Part shown: positions 7,348-17,022 of the stretch, one piece after another | How positions within the stretch are numbered: the stretch's first letter is position 1 | How the letters are laid out: every line of letters begins with the position of its first letter | Source of the DNA: Paenibacillus sp. BSR1-1 | GTDB taxonomy: Bacteria; Bacillota; Bacilli; Bacillales; Cytobacillaceae | Reading direction: 5' to 3' | Assembly (NCBI RefSeq): GCF_030403775.1 | Contig: NZ_JAQMWQ010000001.1 | Coordinates: 434,001 to 498,000 of the forward strand | Length of the DNA stretch: 64,000 nucleotides | Position numbers and translations under genes: made by a program | The notes under the pieces: generated by a model | What the model was told of the DNA's origin: nothing | Database searches by the model: none | The model's input: only the letters and a program-made list of their open reading frames with translations

Positions 7348-9951
7348 TTATAATCCTTCAAAAGCTATACGATAAATTCTCGCAAGTTCACTAACCAGCG
7401 GTAATTTAGGATTTGCAATTGTATCTTGGTCATGGAAGGCATGTTCAGCAAGTTCATTTACTTTGCTTTCAAACTCTGTTTTATCAACGCCAGCCGCTTT
7501 GATGCTCAGTGGCATATCTAATGCTTCGGCCAGCTTAATAATTGCTGTTATTAAGCTTTCCACCCCTTCTTCAGTAGTGCTGGCAGGAAGGCCAAGCATT
7601 TTAGCCAATTCCGCATAGCGCTTGTCTGCGATGAAATGCTCATATTTCGGAAATGTCATAAATTTATTTGGCTTCATGGCATTATAACGAATGACATGCG
7701 GCAGCATTATAGCGTTGGCACGTCCGTGGGGAATATTAAATTCGGCACCAAGCACATGAGCGAGACTATGATTTATTCCAAGAAAGGAATTAGCGAAGGC
7801 CATTCCCGCAATCGTTGAGGCATTATGAATTTTTTCACGAGCAGGCTCATCACTGCCATCCCTGTATGCCCTTGGTAAATATTCAAAAACCAATTGAATC
7901 GCTTTTAAAGCCAATCCATCAGTATAATCATTCGCTAACACCGAAACATATGCTTCAATTGCATGTGTCAAAACATCCATTCCGGTATCCGCCGTTACAT
8001 TGCTTGGGACTGTCATGACAAATTGTGGATCTACAATCGCAACATCTGGTGTTATCTGCATATCAACGAGCGGGTATTTCCTATTTGTTTTCTTATCTGT
8101 GATGACTGAGAAAGAAGTAACTTCTGATCCTGTTCCAGAAGTAGTCGGTATCGCAATAAATTTTGCCTTTTCACGGAGTAGCGGGAATTTAACCACACGC
8201 TTGCTTGGATCAAAGAATTTTTGGGCGAGACCGTGAAAGTCCGTTTCTGGGTGTTCGCAAAACAGCCACATTGCTTTTGCTGCATCCATTACGGATCCGC
8301 CCCCAAGGGCAATGATACAATCCGGCCTAAACTTTCTCATCCGGTCTGCCCCATTCATGACCGTTTCAACACTTGGCTCCGGTTCAATTTCAGAAAAGGT
8401 TTCGACTTGGATTTTATTAGGATTCTTTTTTAAATAATACAGAACTTTATCAATATAGCCATTTTTTACAGGACTGCCGCTCGTCACAATAAATGCCTTT
8501 GAAATAGCTGGAATGGATGCAAGAGTTTGAATGGAGTTCTTTTCAAAGAAAATTTGTGATGGCACTTTAAACCACTGCGTCATGGTTCTTCTTTTTGCTA
8601 CTTTTTTAATGTTAATTAAATTAGCTGCTCCTACGTTTTGTGACACAGAGTTCCCTCCATAAGTCCCGCATCCAATTGTTAAGGACGGTAAAGATGTATT
8701 ATAGATATCACCAATCGCCCCATGGGTTGAAGGTGTATTAACAATAATTCGTCCTGCTTTCAATCGAAGGGCAAAAGCATCGATAGCGTCCTGATCCGAT
8801 GTATGAATTGCCGCTGAATGACCAAGACCTCCATATTCGAGTGTTTCTTCGGCAATTCGTAATCCATCTACAAAGCTATTAACCTTGTAACAGGCCAAAA
8901 TTGGGCTTAATTTTTCACTGGATAATGGATAGTGCGGCCCTACTCCTTCAATTTCAGCAATTAATATTTTAGTATTTACTGGAACATTTACACCTGCCAT
9001 TTTTGCAATCATGGCTGCGGGCAACCCGACAATCATTGGATTAAGCGATTCCGTCTTTGGATCAATCGCAATCCGCTCAACCATTAAACGTTCTTCTTCA
9101 TTTAAGAAATAACACTGGTTTTCAATTAACTCCTGTCTAACTTCATCATAAATTTCTTGGTCGATAATAAGTGCTTGCTCAGAGGCACAAATCATGCCGT
9201 TATCAAATGTTTTCGATAAAATAAGGTCGTTGACCGCCCGCTTAATATTAGCTGTTTTTTCAATGTAACAAGGCACATTTCCAGCTCCAACGCCAAGGGC
9301 CGGTTTTCCTGAGCTATAGGCTGCCGTTACTAAGTTAGGTCCTCCCGTTGCAAGGATGAGAGATATCTTTGGATGCTTCATTAAGGCTTGAAAGGCTTCA
9401 TGTGATGGAACTTCAATCCACTGGATGCTGTTATCAGGAGCACCTGCATGTATCGCTGCTTCCTTTAGCAATTCTGCAGTTCTGACACAGCATTTTTGCG
9501 CATATTTAGGAAAGGCAAAGATAATTGGATTCCTTGTTTTAAGTGAAATTAACGATTTAAAAATAACTGTTGAAGTTGGATTTGTAATCGGAATGACACC
9601 TGCGATTACACCGACTGGTTCGGCCATCTCAACCATGCCTTCATTCTCATTTTCACTAATCACACCTACGGTTTTCATGTCCCTAATGTTGTTATAGATG
9701 CATTCCGTCGCAAACATATTTTTAAAGACTTTATCTTCATAAACACCTCTTTTTGTTTCTTCTACTGCAAGCTTCGCTAGCTCCTTATGGTGCTCAAGTG
9801 CGGTTAACGCCATTTCTTTTACGATTTTATCCACCATTTCTTGATTGTAACAGCGGAATTCACTTAGAGCTGTTGCTCCGTTATTCCCTAAGACGTCAAT
9901 CATAAGAGCGACATCATGATTTTCTTGTACCACTCTTTCTTTCACTGACAT
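7348..9951 (-). CDS. adhE: Bifunctional acetaldehyde-CoA/alcohol dehydrogenase AdhE
   Basis: 867 residues, the usual full length. The N-terminal half is an aldehyde dehydrogenase with the catalytic Cys in NGMICASEQ and the nucleotide-binding segment GVGAGNVPCYIE. The C-terminal half is an iron-dependent alcohol dehydrogenase with GGGSVMDAAKAMW and the metal-site stretch FNIPHGRANAIMLPHVIRYN. It reduces acetyl-CoA to ethanol in two NADH-dependent steps during fermentation and may form spirosome filaments. GGAGGG precedes the ATG. It is a single-gene unit. A FadR-like dyad at 10037-10054 lies upstream, unusual for this gene. No convincing Rex site was found. Confidence 0.95.
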   Translation of the reverse strand: MSVKERVVQENHDVALMIDVLGNNGATALSEFRCYNQEMVDKIVKEMALTALEHHKELAKLAVEETKRGVYEDKVFKNMFATECIYNNIRDMKTVGVISENENEGMVEMAEPVGVIAGVIPITNPTSTVIFKSLISLKTRNPIIFAFPKYAQKCCVRTAELLKEAAIHAGAPDNSIQWIEVPSHEAFQALMKHPKISLILATGGPNLVTAAYSSGKPALGVGAGNVPCYIEKTANIKRAVNDLILSKTFDNGMICASEQALIIDQEIYDEVRQELIENQCYFLNEEERLMVERIAIDPKTESLNPMIVGLPAAMIAKMAGVNVPVNTKILIAEIEGVGPHYPLSSEKLSPILACYKVNSFVDGLRIAEETLEYGGLGHSAAIHTSDQDAIDAFALRLKAGRIIVNTPSTHGAIGDIYNTSLPSLTIGCGTYGGNSVSQNVGAANLINIKKVAKRRTMTQWFKVPSQIFFEKNSIQTLASIPAISKAFIVTSGSPVKNGYIDKVLYYLKKNPNKIQVETFSEIEPEPSVETVMNGADRMRKFRPDCIIALGGGSVMDAAKAMWLFCEHPETDFHGLAQKFFDPSKRVVKFPLLREKAKFIAIPTTSGTGSEVTSFSVITDKKTNRKYPLVDMQITPDVAIVDPQFVMTVPSNVTADTGMDVLTHAIEAYVSVLANDYTDGLALKAIQLVFEYLPRAYRDGSDEPAREKIHNASTIAGMAFANSFLGINHSLAHVLGAEFNIPHGRANAIMLPHVIRYNAMKPNKFMTFPKYEHFIADKRYAELAKMLGLPASTTEEGVESLITAIIKLAEALDMPLSIKAAGVDKTEFESKVNELAEHAFHDQDTIANPKLPLVSELARIYRIAFEGL

Positions 9952-10036
9952 TTAAACATCCCTCCAGATTATCTATAATTCTGGCTAAAATATATCATGG
10001 TCTCAGTTGCAAATATTGTCGAATCTTGCTTGAAAA

Positions 10037-10054
10037 TGAATGAATCACCATTCA
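10037..10054. promoter_or_regulatory. FadR-like dyad upstream of adhE
   Basis: TGAATGAATCACCATTCA, flanked by A and T, 86-103 bases before the adhE start. The recalled B. subtilis FadR consensus is TGAATGAMTANTCATTCA; only two defined positions differ. The six-base arms TGAATG/CATTCA pair perfectly. Confidence 0.55.
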
Positions 10055-10126
10055 TTTTTACATAATTCATAAATTGTTCACACTCATCAGCGAACGATAA
10101 TATCTATAAAAGGAAAAATAAAAAAA

Positions 10127-10156
10127 AACACAAACTCATGTTCTTGAGTTTGTGTT
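10127..10156 (-). terminator. Terminator after ppc
   Basis: Twelve-bp stem AACACAAACTCA / TGAGTTTGTGTT followed on the minus strand by nine T residues. Confidence 0.9.
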
Positions 10157-10165
10157 TTTACTTTA

Positions 10166-12928
10166 TCAACCCGTATTACGCAATCCAGCAGATATTCCAC
10201 TTATGGTAAGTAATACTTCTGTTAAAAGTTCATCATTCGGCTCTTCCTGTTTACGCAATTCCTTGATTAACTCTACCTGTAAAAAATTCAATGGATCAAC
10301 ATATGGGTTTCTTCTAAATACTGAATCTTTAATGTTCGGTGTGTGATCCAATAATTCTTTATCGCCCGTGATTTTCAATAAAATTTCCTTAGTTCTTACA
10401 TATTCTTCTAATATATTAGTGAATATCCTATCAGCAATCTCTTTATCTTCAACAAGCGTTAAATACTCCTTTGCTGTCGTTATATCTGCCTTCATTAATG
10501 CCATTTGCAGATTATCCACGGTAGATTGAAAGAATGGCCACTTTAAATACATTTGCTTTAGAAGCTCCAAATTTTGATCACTTCTAGAAGCAAAGCTTTC
10601 TAAACCTGTTCCTGCAGCATACCATGCAGGCAGGAGCTGGCGGCTTTGAGTCCAGGCAAAAACCCATGGTATTGCACGCAAATCTTCAAATCTTCCGCGA
10701 TTTTTTCTACTCATCGGTCTCGAGCCAATATTTAAATCCCCTAACTCTCTTAATGGAGTAGCTTCGTTAAAGTAAGTCAGGAAGTCAGGATCGCCAAAAA
10801 CAAGTGATTGGTATTTGCCTAAAGCAGTGCTTGAAATTTCTTCTATTGCTTCTTCCCATATTAGTTCCCTCAGGTTCCCTTGTTCCGCTTCATTCGAAAC
10901 ATGTGTTGCTGCCCGCAGCAATGTTGAAGTTGCCTGCTCTAAACTGCGGTAAGCAATATCCTCAAGTAAATAACGGGCAGATAATACCTCTCCTTGTTCC
11001 GTAATTTTGACTCCATCCCCGATGGTTTCAGCTGGCTGTGATAAAATGCTTTTATTTAAGGGACCGCCGCCACGTCCTAAGGACCCGCCGCGTCCATGGA
11101 AAAATTTAAGACCAATTTGATACCTTTTTGCCATTTCATGAATTTCGATTTGCGCTTTATATAGCTTCCAATTCGCAGTTAAGGTACCTCCATCTTTGCT
11201 GCCATCTGAGTAGCCAAGCATAATTTCCTGTTGGTTCCCTAGGATTTGCAAATGATTAAGGTAAACAGGCATTTCAAAGAGTGTCTCCATTATTTTAGGT
11301 CCGGAGGTTAAATCATCAATGGTTTCTAGAAGTGGAGCAACATTTAAGTGACTTTCCAACGCCCCATCTGAATGAAGCCTGTAAATGCCTGCTTCTTTTG
11401 CCAATACCAGAACCTCTAATAAATCGCTAGGTGATTTTGTCATACTGACAAGATACACAGATATAGATCGTTTACCGAATTCTTCATGTGCATTCTTAAT
11501 CATTTGGAATACTTTAATCATTTCTTGCGTTTCTTTAGAATAATCCTCATTTGATAAAAGAAGCGGACGCGGGTCGATTAAAATACTTTGAAGAATTTTC
11601 AACTTTTCTTCTTCTGAAAGTTCAGCGTAATTTTCACTGATTCGGACTTTTTTCAAAATTTCTGTAATCGCTGCTTCGTGCTCACCACTGTGATTTCGGA
11701 TATCAAGTGTAGCTAAATGGAAGCCAAACAACTGAACTTGACGAATCAGCTTCTGAATTGTTTTTAATTCATGGGCAGCTGGATGATGTTGTTTAAGACT
11801 ATTTTGAATCAAGTATAAATCTGTTAATAATTCATCAGCAGTTTTATAACCGATACCTGATTTCCCAACTTGCTTTATACGCTCAATAATGATCGCAAAA
11901 GCACGACGGTATACTTCCGTTTTTACAGGCCATTTTTTATCATCGGATAAATAATGGTCCTCTTTTTCCTCGAGATAGTTGATGAGTTCGCAGCTTACTT
12001 CCACTCTTGTAGTAGAATGGCTGTATCGCTTCATTAAATCCACCAAAACATCTTTATATTTTTTCAGGACAAGCCTTCTTTGCCTAAGTAACGTTTCCCA
12101 TGTTATATCATGTGTCACATTCGGATTGCCATCGCGGTCGCCGCCAATCCATGAACCGAAGCGAAGGAAATTTGGAACCTGCCAGTCGGTTTGTGGAAAA
12201 TTTGTTTCCAAGCTTGCTTCCAATTCACGATGAATTTCAGGGAGCACATCAAAAAGCGTTTGATCAAAATAATACAATCCATTTCGAACTTCATCCATAA
12301 CTGTCGGTTTATAATGACGTAATTCATCTGTCTGCCATAGAATTGTCACTTCATTAAATAAACTCTCTTCAAGCTTAATTTTTTCTTTTTTTGTAAGCAG
12401 TGGATGGTCAAGATTTTTTAAGATATCCGCGATCCTTTGTTGAATTTCAAGAATCGACCGCTTTGTTGCCTCTGTCGGATGGGCAGTGATAACAAGTTCA
12501 AGGGACAATGTATGTAAAACATTTTGAATTGTCTCTTCTTCAATATCGTTTTCTTTAAGTGCCAAAATTGCACTTTCAATTGAATCAGGTTGAACATTAT
12601 TATCATCTTGAAGTTGGTATTGTCTTCTTCTCCGAATTCGATGATTTTGTTCAGCCGCATTGATTAAATGGAAATACATTGAAAATGCACGGATGATTTG
12701 TTTCCTCATTGGGGTGCTGAGAGAAGATATTTCTTGTTTTAAGGCCGAATATTCGTCTTGACTAAAGTCCGTACGAAGATTTTTGCACATTAGCCGTATT
12801 TTTTCGACTTTATCAAATAAATCAGTTCCACCATGGTTAATTAGAATTTCACCTAGTATTTTCCCTAATAACTTAACATCGCGGCGTAATGGAAGACTGC
12901 TGTCATTAAGTTTCAATTCGGTTGCCAC
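10166..12928 (-). CDS. ppc: Phosphoenolpyruvate carboxylase
   Basis: 920 residues, full length. Signatures: VITAHPTEATKRS with the catalytic His at residue 150, GGDRDGNP, the mobile loop FHGRGGSLGRGGGP and the conserved C-terminal NTG. It makes oxaloacetate from phosphoenolpyruvate and bicarbonate, refilling the citrate cycle. B. subtilis uses pyruvate carboxylase instead, so ppc is a lineage marker. GTG start with GGGAAGGTG just upstream. It is a single-gene unit with its own terminator. No separate regulatory site was recognised. Confidence 0.95.
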   Translation of the reverse strand: MATELKLNDSSLPLRRDVKLLGKILGEILINHGGTDLFDKVEKIRLMCKNLRTDFSQDEYSALKQEISSLSTPMRKQIIRAFSMYFHLINAAEQNHRIRRRRQYQLQDDNNVQPDSIESAILALKENDIEEETIQNVLHTLSLELVITAHPTEATKRSILEIQQRIADILKNLDHPLLTKKEKIKLEESLFNEVTILWQTDELRHYKPTVMDEVRNGLYYFDQTLFDVLPEIHRELEASLETNFPQTDWQVPNFLRFGSWIGGDRDGNPNVTHDITWETLLRQRRLVLKKYKDVLVDLMKRYSHSTTRVEVSCELINYLEEKEDHYLSDDKKWPVKTEVYRRAFAIIIERIKQVGKSGIGYKTADELLTDLYLIQNSLKQHHPAAHELKTIQKLIRQVQLFGFHLATLDIRNHSGEHEAAITEILKKVRISENYAELSEEEKLKILQSILIDPRPLLLSNEDYSKETQEMIKVFQMIKNAHEEFGKRSISVYLVSMTKSPSDLLEVLVLAKEAGIYRLHSDGALESHLNVAPLLETIDDLTSGPKIMETLFEMPVYLNHLQILGNQQEIMLGYSDGSKDGGTLTANWKLYKAQIEIHEMAKRYQIGLKFFHGRGGSLGRGGGPLNKSILSQPAETIGDGVKITEQGEVLSARYLLEDIAYRSLEQATSTLLRAATHVSNEAEQGNLRELIWEEAIEEISSTALGKYQSLVFGDPDFLTYFNEATPLRELGDLNIGSRPMSRKNRGRFEDLRAIPWVFAWTQSRQLLPAWYAAGTGLESFASRSDQNLELLKQMYLKWPFFQSTVDNLQMALMKADITTAKEYLTLVEDKEIADRIFTNILEEYVRTKEILLKITGDKELLDHTPNIKDSVFRRNPYVDPLNFLQVELIKELRKQEEPNDELLTEVLLTISGISAGLRNTG

Positions 12929-13057
12929 ACCTTTTCACCTTCCCTTTCTGTAATTCGGTAAAATTTTTATTTATTAATATAACATATCTTTAGTAGGATT
13001 GTTAAAAAAATGTTTTCTTTTTTTTCAAAAAATAGAGAAAAAATTTTTAATATAAAA

Positions 13058-13082
13058 AAAAACCCGTAAAATACAGGTTTTT
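13058..13082. terminator. Bidirectional terminator after the cadherin-like gene
   Basis: AAAAACC / GGTTTTT with inner GTA / TAC pairs and one mismatch; T-runs on both strands. Confidence 0.7.
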
Positions 13083-13098
13083 TTGCATTCGCGTTAGC

Positions 13099-14187
13099 TT
13101 ATTTTTCTTTATCAAATACTAGTACATACGTTTTCCGATCATCATCGTCATGGGATACTACCACGGAAATAATTGTTCTATTATCATCCTCGAGCTGAAT
13201 TGTTTTGTTTGTACCGCCTTCAATTTTAATGGAAGAACTACTATAAGCAGCTGTTGAGTTAATCGTTACTGTTTTTACATCACTTGCAACCGCAATATGG
13301 TAGGTAAATTCATCGGACGAGAAAGTACTATCCCAAGTACCTGTGGAAACAGATAAGGCTGACAGCTTGGCCTTTGTTGTTTTTTGAACGGTTCCAGAAC
13401 GGTTGCTTACCTGTTGCAAGGAAGGTTGAAAAGAACTGCTTCTGTTATTTTGTACTGAAGCGTTCATTTGTGAAGCATTCATTTGTGAAATCGGGGCTGA
13501 GGCTTTCGTTACATGAATGGTATAGGTTCTTTGATCCCCGTTTTCCGCAGTTACAACAATGGGAATATCCGTCTTCCCAACCGGAAGTTCTATATGAATC
13601 CCCGCTTCATTCATTGCAGCTCCATTCAAGCTAATGACAGATGTACTTTCAATCGCAGAAGCTGTGACAGTAATTCCAGAAATCGCGTTTGTTACATCGA
13701 TGTTATAATCGGTTGTCATGGGTGAAAAAGCTGGTGATAATTTTCCTGTTGAGAGTTTAATATCTTTCAATAGATTGTTATCATTTTGTTCTCTTGTTAC
13801 CGTTACCGTATACGTTTTCGTTGTATGGACTCCATCATTAACCGTAATTGTGAACGTATTTTTACCGGTTTGAAGGTTAAAATCAGCCACATTGCCCTCT
13901 GCAAGTGCTTTACCATTGATGGAAATGGAGGAGGCTGGATCAGCACTTTCGGCATGGAGTGTAATCGTTTTAACATCATTTGCAACAGTAGCAGTATATT
14001 CATAGATTTCTGCAGAAAAATCTTTGTCCAGGGCTATTCCTTTTAACTCTAACATTGAAAGTGAACTTGCTTCGACTTTTGCAATACTTTCGGCTGATGC
14101 GGTTGGTATATACGAAACCGTCCCCAAACTAACCAATGAGACCGCCAACATGGCGTGAAAACCTTTCTTTTGTATCATTTTAAGCAT
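13099..14187 (-). CDS. Secreted protein with three cadherin-like beta-sandwich domains
   Basis: 362 residues from the ATG at 14187, which has AGGAGG seven bases upstream; a longer ORF to 14244 lacks one. A signal peptide ends near ASA-ES (residue ~34). Three cadherin-like domains follow, each with the pattern LKDIKLSTGKLSPAF...Y.I.V...: about residues 40-130, 135-225 and 275-362. A Gln/Asn/Ser-rich linker (NASQMNASVQNNRSSS) separates domains two and three. Such domains occur in extracellular bacterial proteins that bind wall or carbohydrate, but no ligand can be named. No LPXTG or other wall anchor is seen, so it may be released or held non-covalently. Confidence 0.8.
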   Translation of the reverse strand: MLKMIQKKGFHAMLAVSLVSLGTVSYIPTASAESIAKVEASSLSMLELKGIALDKDFSAEIYEYTATVANDVKTITLHAESADPASSISINGKALAEGNVADFNLQTGKNTFTITVNDGVHTTKTYTVTVTREQNDNNLLKDIKLSTGKLSPAFSPMTTDYNIDVTNAISGITVTASAIESTSVISLNGAAMNEAGIHIELPVGKTDIPIVVTAENGDQRTYTIHVTKASAPISQMNASQMNASVQNNRSSSFQPSLQQVSNRSGTVQKTTKAKLSALSVSTGTWDSTFSSDEFTYHIAVASDVKTVTINSTAAYSSSSIKIEGGTNKTIQLEDDNRTIISVVVSHDDDDRKTYVLVFDKEK

Positions 14188-14279
14188 AGTTAATCCTCCT
14201 ATCTGCTTTCCTATTGGAAATGGAATTTGGAATAACTCTAACACTTGATGCTTAAGTTTATCTTAATTTTTTTAAAAAA

Positions 14280-14365
14280 GCTCTGATAAACTTAGTTGTT
14301 GATATGCACTTCAGTCGCTTCGCTTTCCGCTCCAATCAACAGTGTTAAAAATTAACAATGCCCTT
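14280..14365. repeat. Decayed copy of the dispersed repeat
   Basis: Contains GTTGATATGCACTTC, then CGCTTTCCGCTCCAATCAAC, then AGTGTTAAAAATTAACAATG, matching both ends of the full element at 37040-37222 with most of the GC-rich core deleted. Confidence 0.7.
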
Positions 14366-14388
14366 TAATATAACCATAAAAAAATGCC

Positions 14389-14411
14389 GCAAACTGTTTT
14401 AATCAGTTTGC
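14389..14411 (-). terminator. Terminator after the SRPBCC gene
   Basis: Stem GCAAACTG / CAGTTTGC; the minus strand continues with GGCATTTTTTTT. Confidence 0.8.
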
Positions 14412-14421
14412 AGGATATCGG

Positions 14422-14871
14422 TTATCTTTGTTTGAATTCCTCTAATTTTGAAGATATCGCTACAGCTGCTTCTTCATCTGAAATTTGGATTGCTTTTTTA
14501 AAAAGAGAATTTGCTAATGAACCCATTGGACCAGAGGCATTTATATCAAGAAAGCCTGTTACACGAGTCTTATTCTTATTTAATGCTGTTGCTTCAAAAT
14601 ACCCTTCCCCAATGTACTTTTCGTTCTTACGCCTTAATTCAAAGCTTACTTTTCTTGGTTCATTCCACTCTTTTATGTCAATTAGCAGAGTCACCTTTTT
14701 TTTCACTATACCGAGGTCGCTCTTAAACTCCCAGCTGATTAGCCGCTCATTTATATTTTCATGCAAGATATAACCTGGTACAAGTGGAGCCCAATTATTC
14801 GCATCTCTTATGAAATCCCAGATGACTTCGATGGGGATATCTATTTCTAAATGTTGGAGTTCGCTTGGCAT
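14422..14871 (-). CDS. SRPBCC (START-like) family protein
   Basis: 149 residues from the ATG at 14871, with GAGGG six bases upstream. The pattern EIDIPIEVIWDFIRDANNWAPLVPGYI, a central beta-sheet (KVTLLIDIKEWNEPRKVSFELRR) and a C-terminal helix (NSLFKKAIQISDEEAAVAISSKLEEF) match the SRPBCC/CoxG-type lipid- or ligand-binding fold. Its ligand is unknown. It is a single-gene unit between two terminators, and its neighbours give no hint about role. Confidence 0.75.
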   Translation of the reverse strand: MPSELQHLEIDIPIEVIWDFIRDANNWAPLVPGYILHENINERLISWEFKSDLGIVKKKVTLLIDIKEWNEPRKVSFELRRKNEKYIGEGYFEATALNKNKTRVTGFLDINASGPMGSLANSLFKKAIQISDEEAAVAISSKLEEFKQR

Positions 14872-14896
14872 GTGTATCCCTCTTTCGTTTTCAAAG

Positions 14897-14928
14897 TAAA
14901 AGACCTTCAATTGGTTGAAGGTCTTTTA
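14897..14928 (-). terminator. Terminator after the aminotransferase gene
   Basis: Fourteen-bp perfect stem TAAAAGACCTTCAA / TTGAAGGTCTTTTA with a four-base loop. Confidence 0.8.
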
Positions 14929-14943
14929 TTTAATATATATGTT

Positions 14944-16122
14944 TTATTTTACTGAGTATGTCAAAAGGAACTGGTTGATTCTTTCAGCAGCTTCAAATAA
15001 CCGTTCGTGCGGCTGAACCATAGCAATTCTGACATAGCCTTCCCCTTGTGTTCCAAAAGCATCACCAGGAATGACCGCCACGCCTGCTTGTTCAATCAAT
15101 TCAAAAGCAAATTCCCGTGACTTCCATCCTGCTGGGATTTTTGCCCATACGAACATAGTGGCCGGAGACTTCGACACCTGCCAACCGCTTTTTTCAAGAC
15201 CCTCTACCAGCGCGTCACGACGGATTTCGTACTGTCTAGCTTGTTCTTTGAGGAAAGAAAAATCAGAAGTTAGGGCCTTGATCGCTGCTTTTTGAATCGG
15301 ATAAAAAATCCCATAATCTATATGTGATTTAAATGAAGCCAAAATATCAATTACGTGTTTATTACCAACCACATAACCAATTCGACAGCCAGCCATGTTA
15401 AAGGTTTTGGAAAGTGAGTTAAATTCAATTCCGACCTCTTTTGCCCCTGGAACTGCCATGAAACTAATTTGCGGGTTTTCATCAAAAATCAATTCTGAGT
15501 AAGCAAAGTCATGTACAATTAAAATATTATGAAGCTTGGCAAAGTGAACGATCTCTTCAAAGAAACTTTTATCTGCAAGAGCGGTTACCGGATTCCCGGG
15601 ATAACTAATAATCATCATTTTTGTTTTCTTCAATACTTCTAAAGGAATATCTTCAAGTTTTGGTAAAAAGCGATTCTCAGCCAATAATGGCATGGGATAT
15701 ATAACCCCTCCAGCGATGTTGACGCTTGCTTCATAGATTGGATAGCCAGGATCCGGTACCAACACATAATCACCAGGGTCTATGATTGCTGATGCTAAAT
15801 GAGCCAGCCCATCCTGAGACCCCATTAATTGCAGCACTTCGCTGGCAGCATCAAGGTTAACTGAATAGCGTTCTTTGTAAAAATAAGTGACCGCTTCGTG
15901 AAATTCTGGAATGCCCTTTAAAGTATACCCATAGGTTCTCGGGTCTTGAGTGAATTCAGCCAGCGTATCCATAACAAACTTTGGCGGTGCAAAATCTGGA
16001 CTGCCAACACTTAAATCAATGACATCCTTCCCATTCTTAATCGCTTCCTGCTTTCGGTCCGCAATTTCTTGAAAAATACTTGAAGACATTTTTTGAAGCT
16101 TTTCCGATGCAACAAAATTCAT
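14944..16122 (-). CDS. Class I/II PLP aminotransferase, LL-diaminopimelate aminotransferase-like
   Basis: 392 residues. Fold type I landmarks: GSPDFAPP near residue 40, GSQDGLAHLA, DPGYPIY, SYPGNPVTA, DFAYSELIF and the PLP-binding Lys in SLSKTFNMAGCRIGYV. The C-terminal part has an Arg for the substrate carboxylate (GYVRIAMVQPHERL). The spacing resembles enzymes annotated as LL-diaminopimelate aminotransferase or PatA/aspartate-type enzymes. Bacillus makes lysine through acetylated intermediates, so a broader amino-acid or N-acetyl-diaminopimelate role is as likely. It is a single gene with its own terminator; substrate is not decided by sequence. Confidence 0.8.
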   Translation of the reverse strand: MNFVASEKLQKMSSSIFQEIADRKQEAIKNGKDVIDLSVGSPDFAPPKFVMDTLAEFTQDPRTYGYTLKGIPEFHEAVTYFYKERYSVNLDAASEVLQLMGSQDGLAHLASAIIDPGDYVLVPDPGYPIYEASVNIAGGVIYPMPLLAENRFLPKLEDIPLEVLKKTKMMIISYPGNPVTALADKSFFEEIVHFAKLHNILIVHDFAYSELIFDENPQISFMAVPGAKEVGIEFNSLSKTFNMAGCRIGYVVGNKHVIDILASFKSHIDYGIFYPIQKAAIKALTSDFSFLKEQARQYEIRRDALVEGLEKSGWQVSKSPATMFVWAKIPAGWKSREFAFELIEQAGVAVIPGDAFGTQGEGYVRIAMVQPHERLFEAAERINQFLLTYSVK

Positions 16123-16241
16123 AGCACATTCCCCACAATCATTTCCATTTGAATTTTTCGTAGAATAATAATTTTATTTATTTTAACATATTTCAGATTA
16201 TAGCAATCTACTATTCTTCAATCCACCATGCAAAATACCCA

Positions 16242-16270
16242 TTGATTATTATTGGCTCATATTTTAAGAT
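16242..16270 (+). promoter_or_regulatory. Sigma-A-type promoter of yczE-like gene
   Basis: TTGATT, 17-base spacer, TAAGAT; about 57 bases before the start at 16327. Confidence 0.5.
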
Positions 16271-16326
16271 ATTAGGATAGGTTTGAATATTCGGAAAAGT
16301 CAACGAGATCATGGGGGGAGCTTGAG

Positions 16327-16965
16327 TTGAAATTCTTTCAATATGTTTTATTTTTCCTAGGATTAACTTTTTTTGGCTTAGGAAATGCAATTGCAGTAAA
16401 AGTAAAGTATGTGGGACTGCACCCATGGGAAGTTCTTAATGTAGCACTTTATCAGCATTTCGGATTAACGATTGGTACTTGGGGAGTCATTTGCGGCCTC
16501 TTTCTGATCATCGTTTCTTTGTTTGTTGATCGAAGATATATTAGTATAGGGACAATCTTAAATGCCTTATGCATAGGTCCAATCATGGACTTTTTCCTTT
16601 GGCTGGATATACTCCCAAAGGCAACAAATACTTGGATAGATTATTTCATCCTCCTTTCCGGAATTGTCATTACCGGAATTGGCGGCGGAATGTATGTAGC
16701 GGCTGGGATTGGTGCCGGCCCGCGGGATGGCTTTATGCTCTCTATTTCTGATAAATCAAAGTTGTCGGTCAGCAAGGCACGAATCATTGTTGAAAGTCTT
16801 GTTTTAGTTTTCGGATTCCTTTTAGGAGGTCCGATTTTTATCGCCACTTTTATTTATACGTTTATCCAGAGTCCTGTTTTTCAACGTTCATTAAAGTTTT
16901 TTAAAGGATTAGTAGCATCTATCCAAAAAAAGAGAAATCCCACTCAAAAAGGGATTGCCATATAA
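16327..16965 (+). CDS. yczE: YczE/YitT-type membrane protein
   Basis: 212 residues, TTG start six bases after GGGGGAG. Five hydrophobic segments are visible (about 5-25, 50-70, 78-95, 104-130, 155-190). The stretch GLHPWEVLNVALYQHFGLTIGTWGV and the glycine-rich GGGMYVAAGIGAGPRDGFML are typical of the YczE/YyaS/YitT group. Function is unknown; in B. subtilis YczE has been linked to surfactin-related phenotypes. Single-gene unit ending in a very strong terminator. Confidence 0.8.
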   Translation: MKFFQYVLFFLGLTFFGLGNAIAVKVKYVGLHPWEVLNVALYQHFGLTIGTWGVICGLFLIIVSLFVDRRYISIGTILNALCIGPIMDFFLWLDILPKATNTWIDYFILLSGIVITGIGGGMYVAAGIGAGPRDGFMLSISDKSKLSVSKARIIVESLVLVFGFLLGGPIFIATFIYTFIQSPVFQRSLKFFKGLVASIQKKRNPTQKGIAI

Positions 16966-17013
16966 CACAAACCAAAAGCCCTCACTATTATAAGTGAGGG
17001 CTTTTGGTTTGTG
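16966..17013. terminator. Strong bidirectional terminator
   Basis: A 21-bp perfect stem with a six-base loop (ATTATA), between the convergent yczE-like and nucleotidyltransferase genes. Confidence 0.9.
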
Positions 17014-17022
17014 CTTAAAGGA

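Noticed and set aside
10070..10090. Rex site upstream of adhE (TTGTTCACA)
   Set aside because: Only one half matches TTGTGAA/TTCACAA; the other half is too poor to claim.
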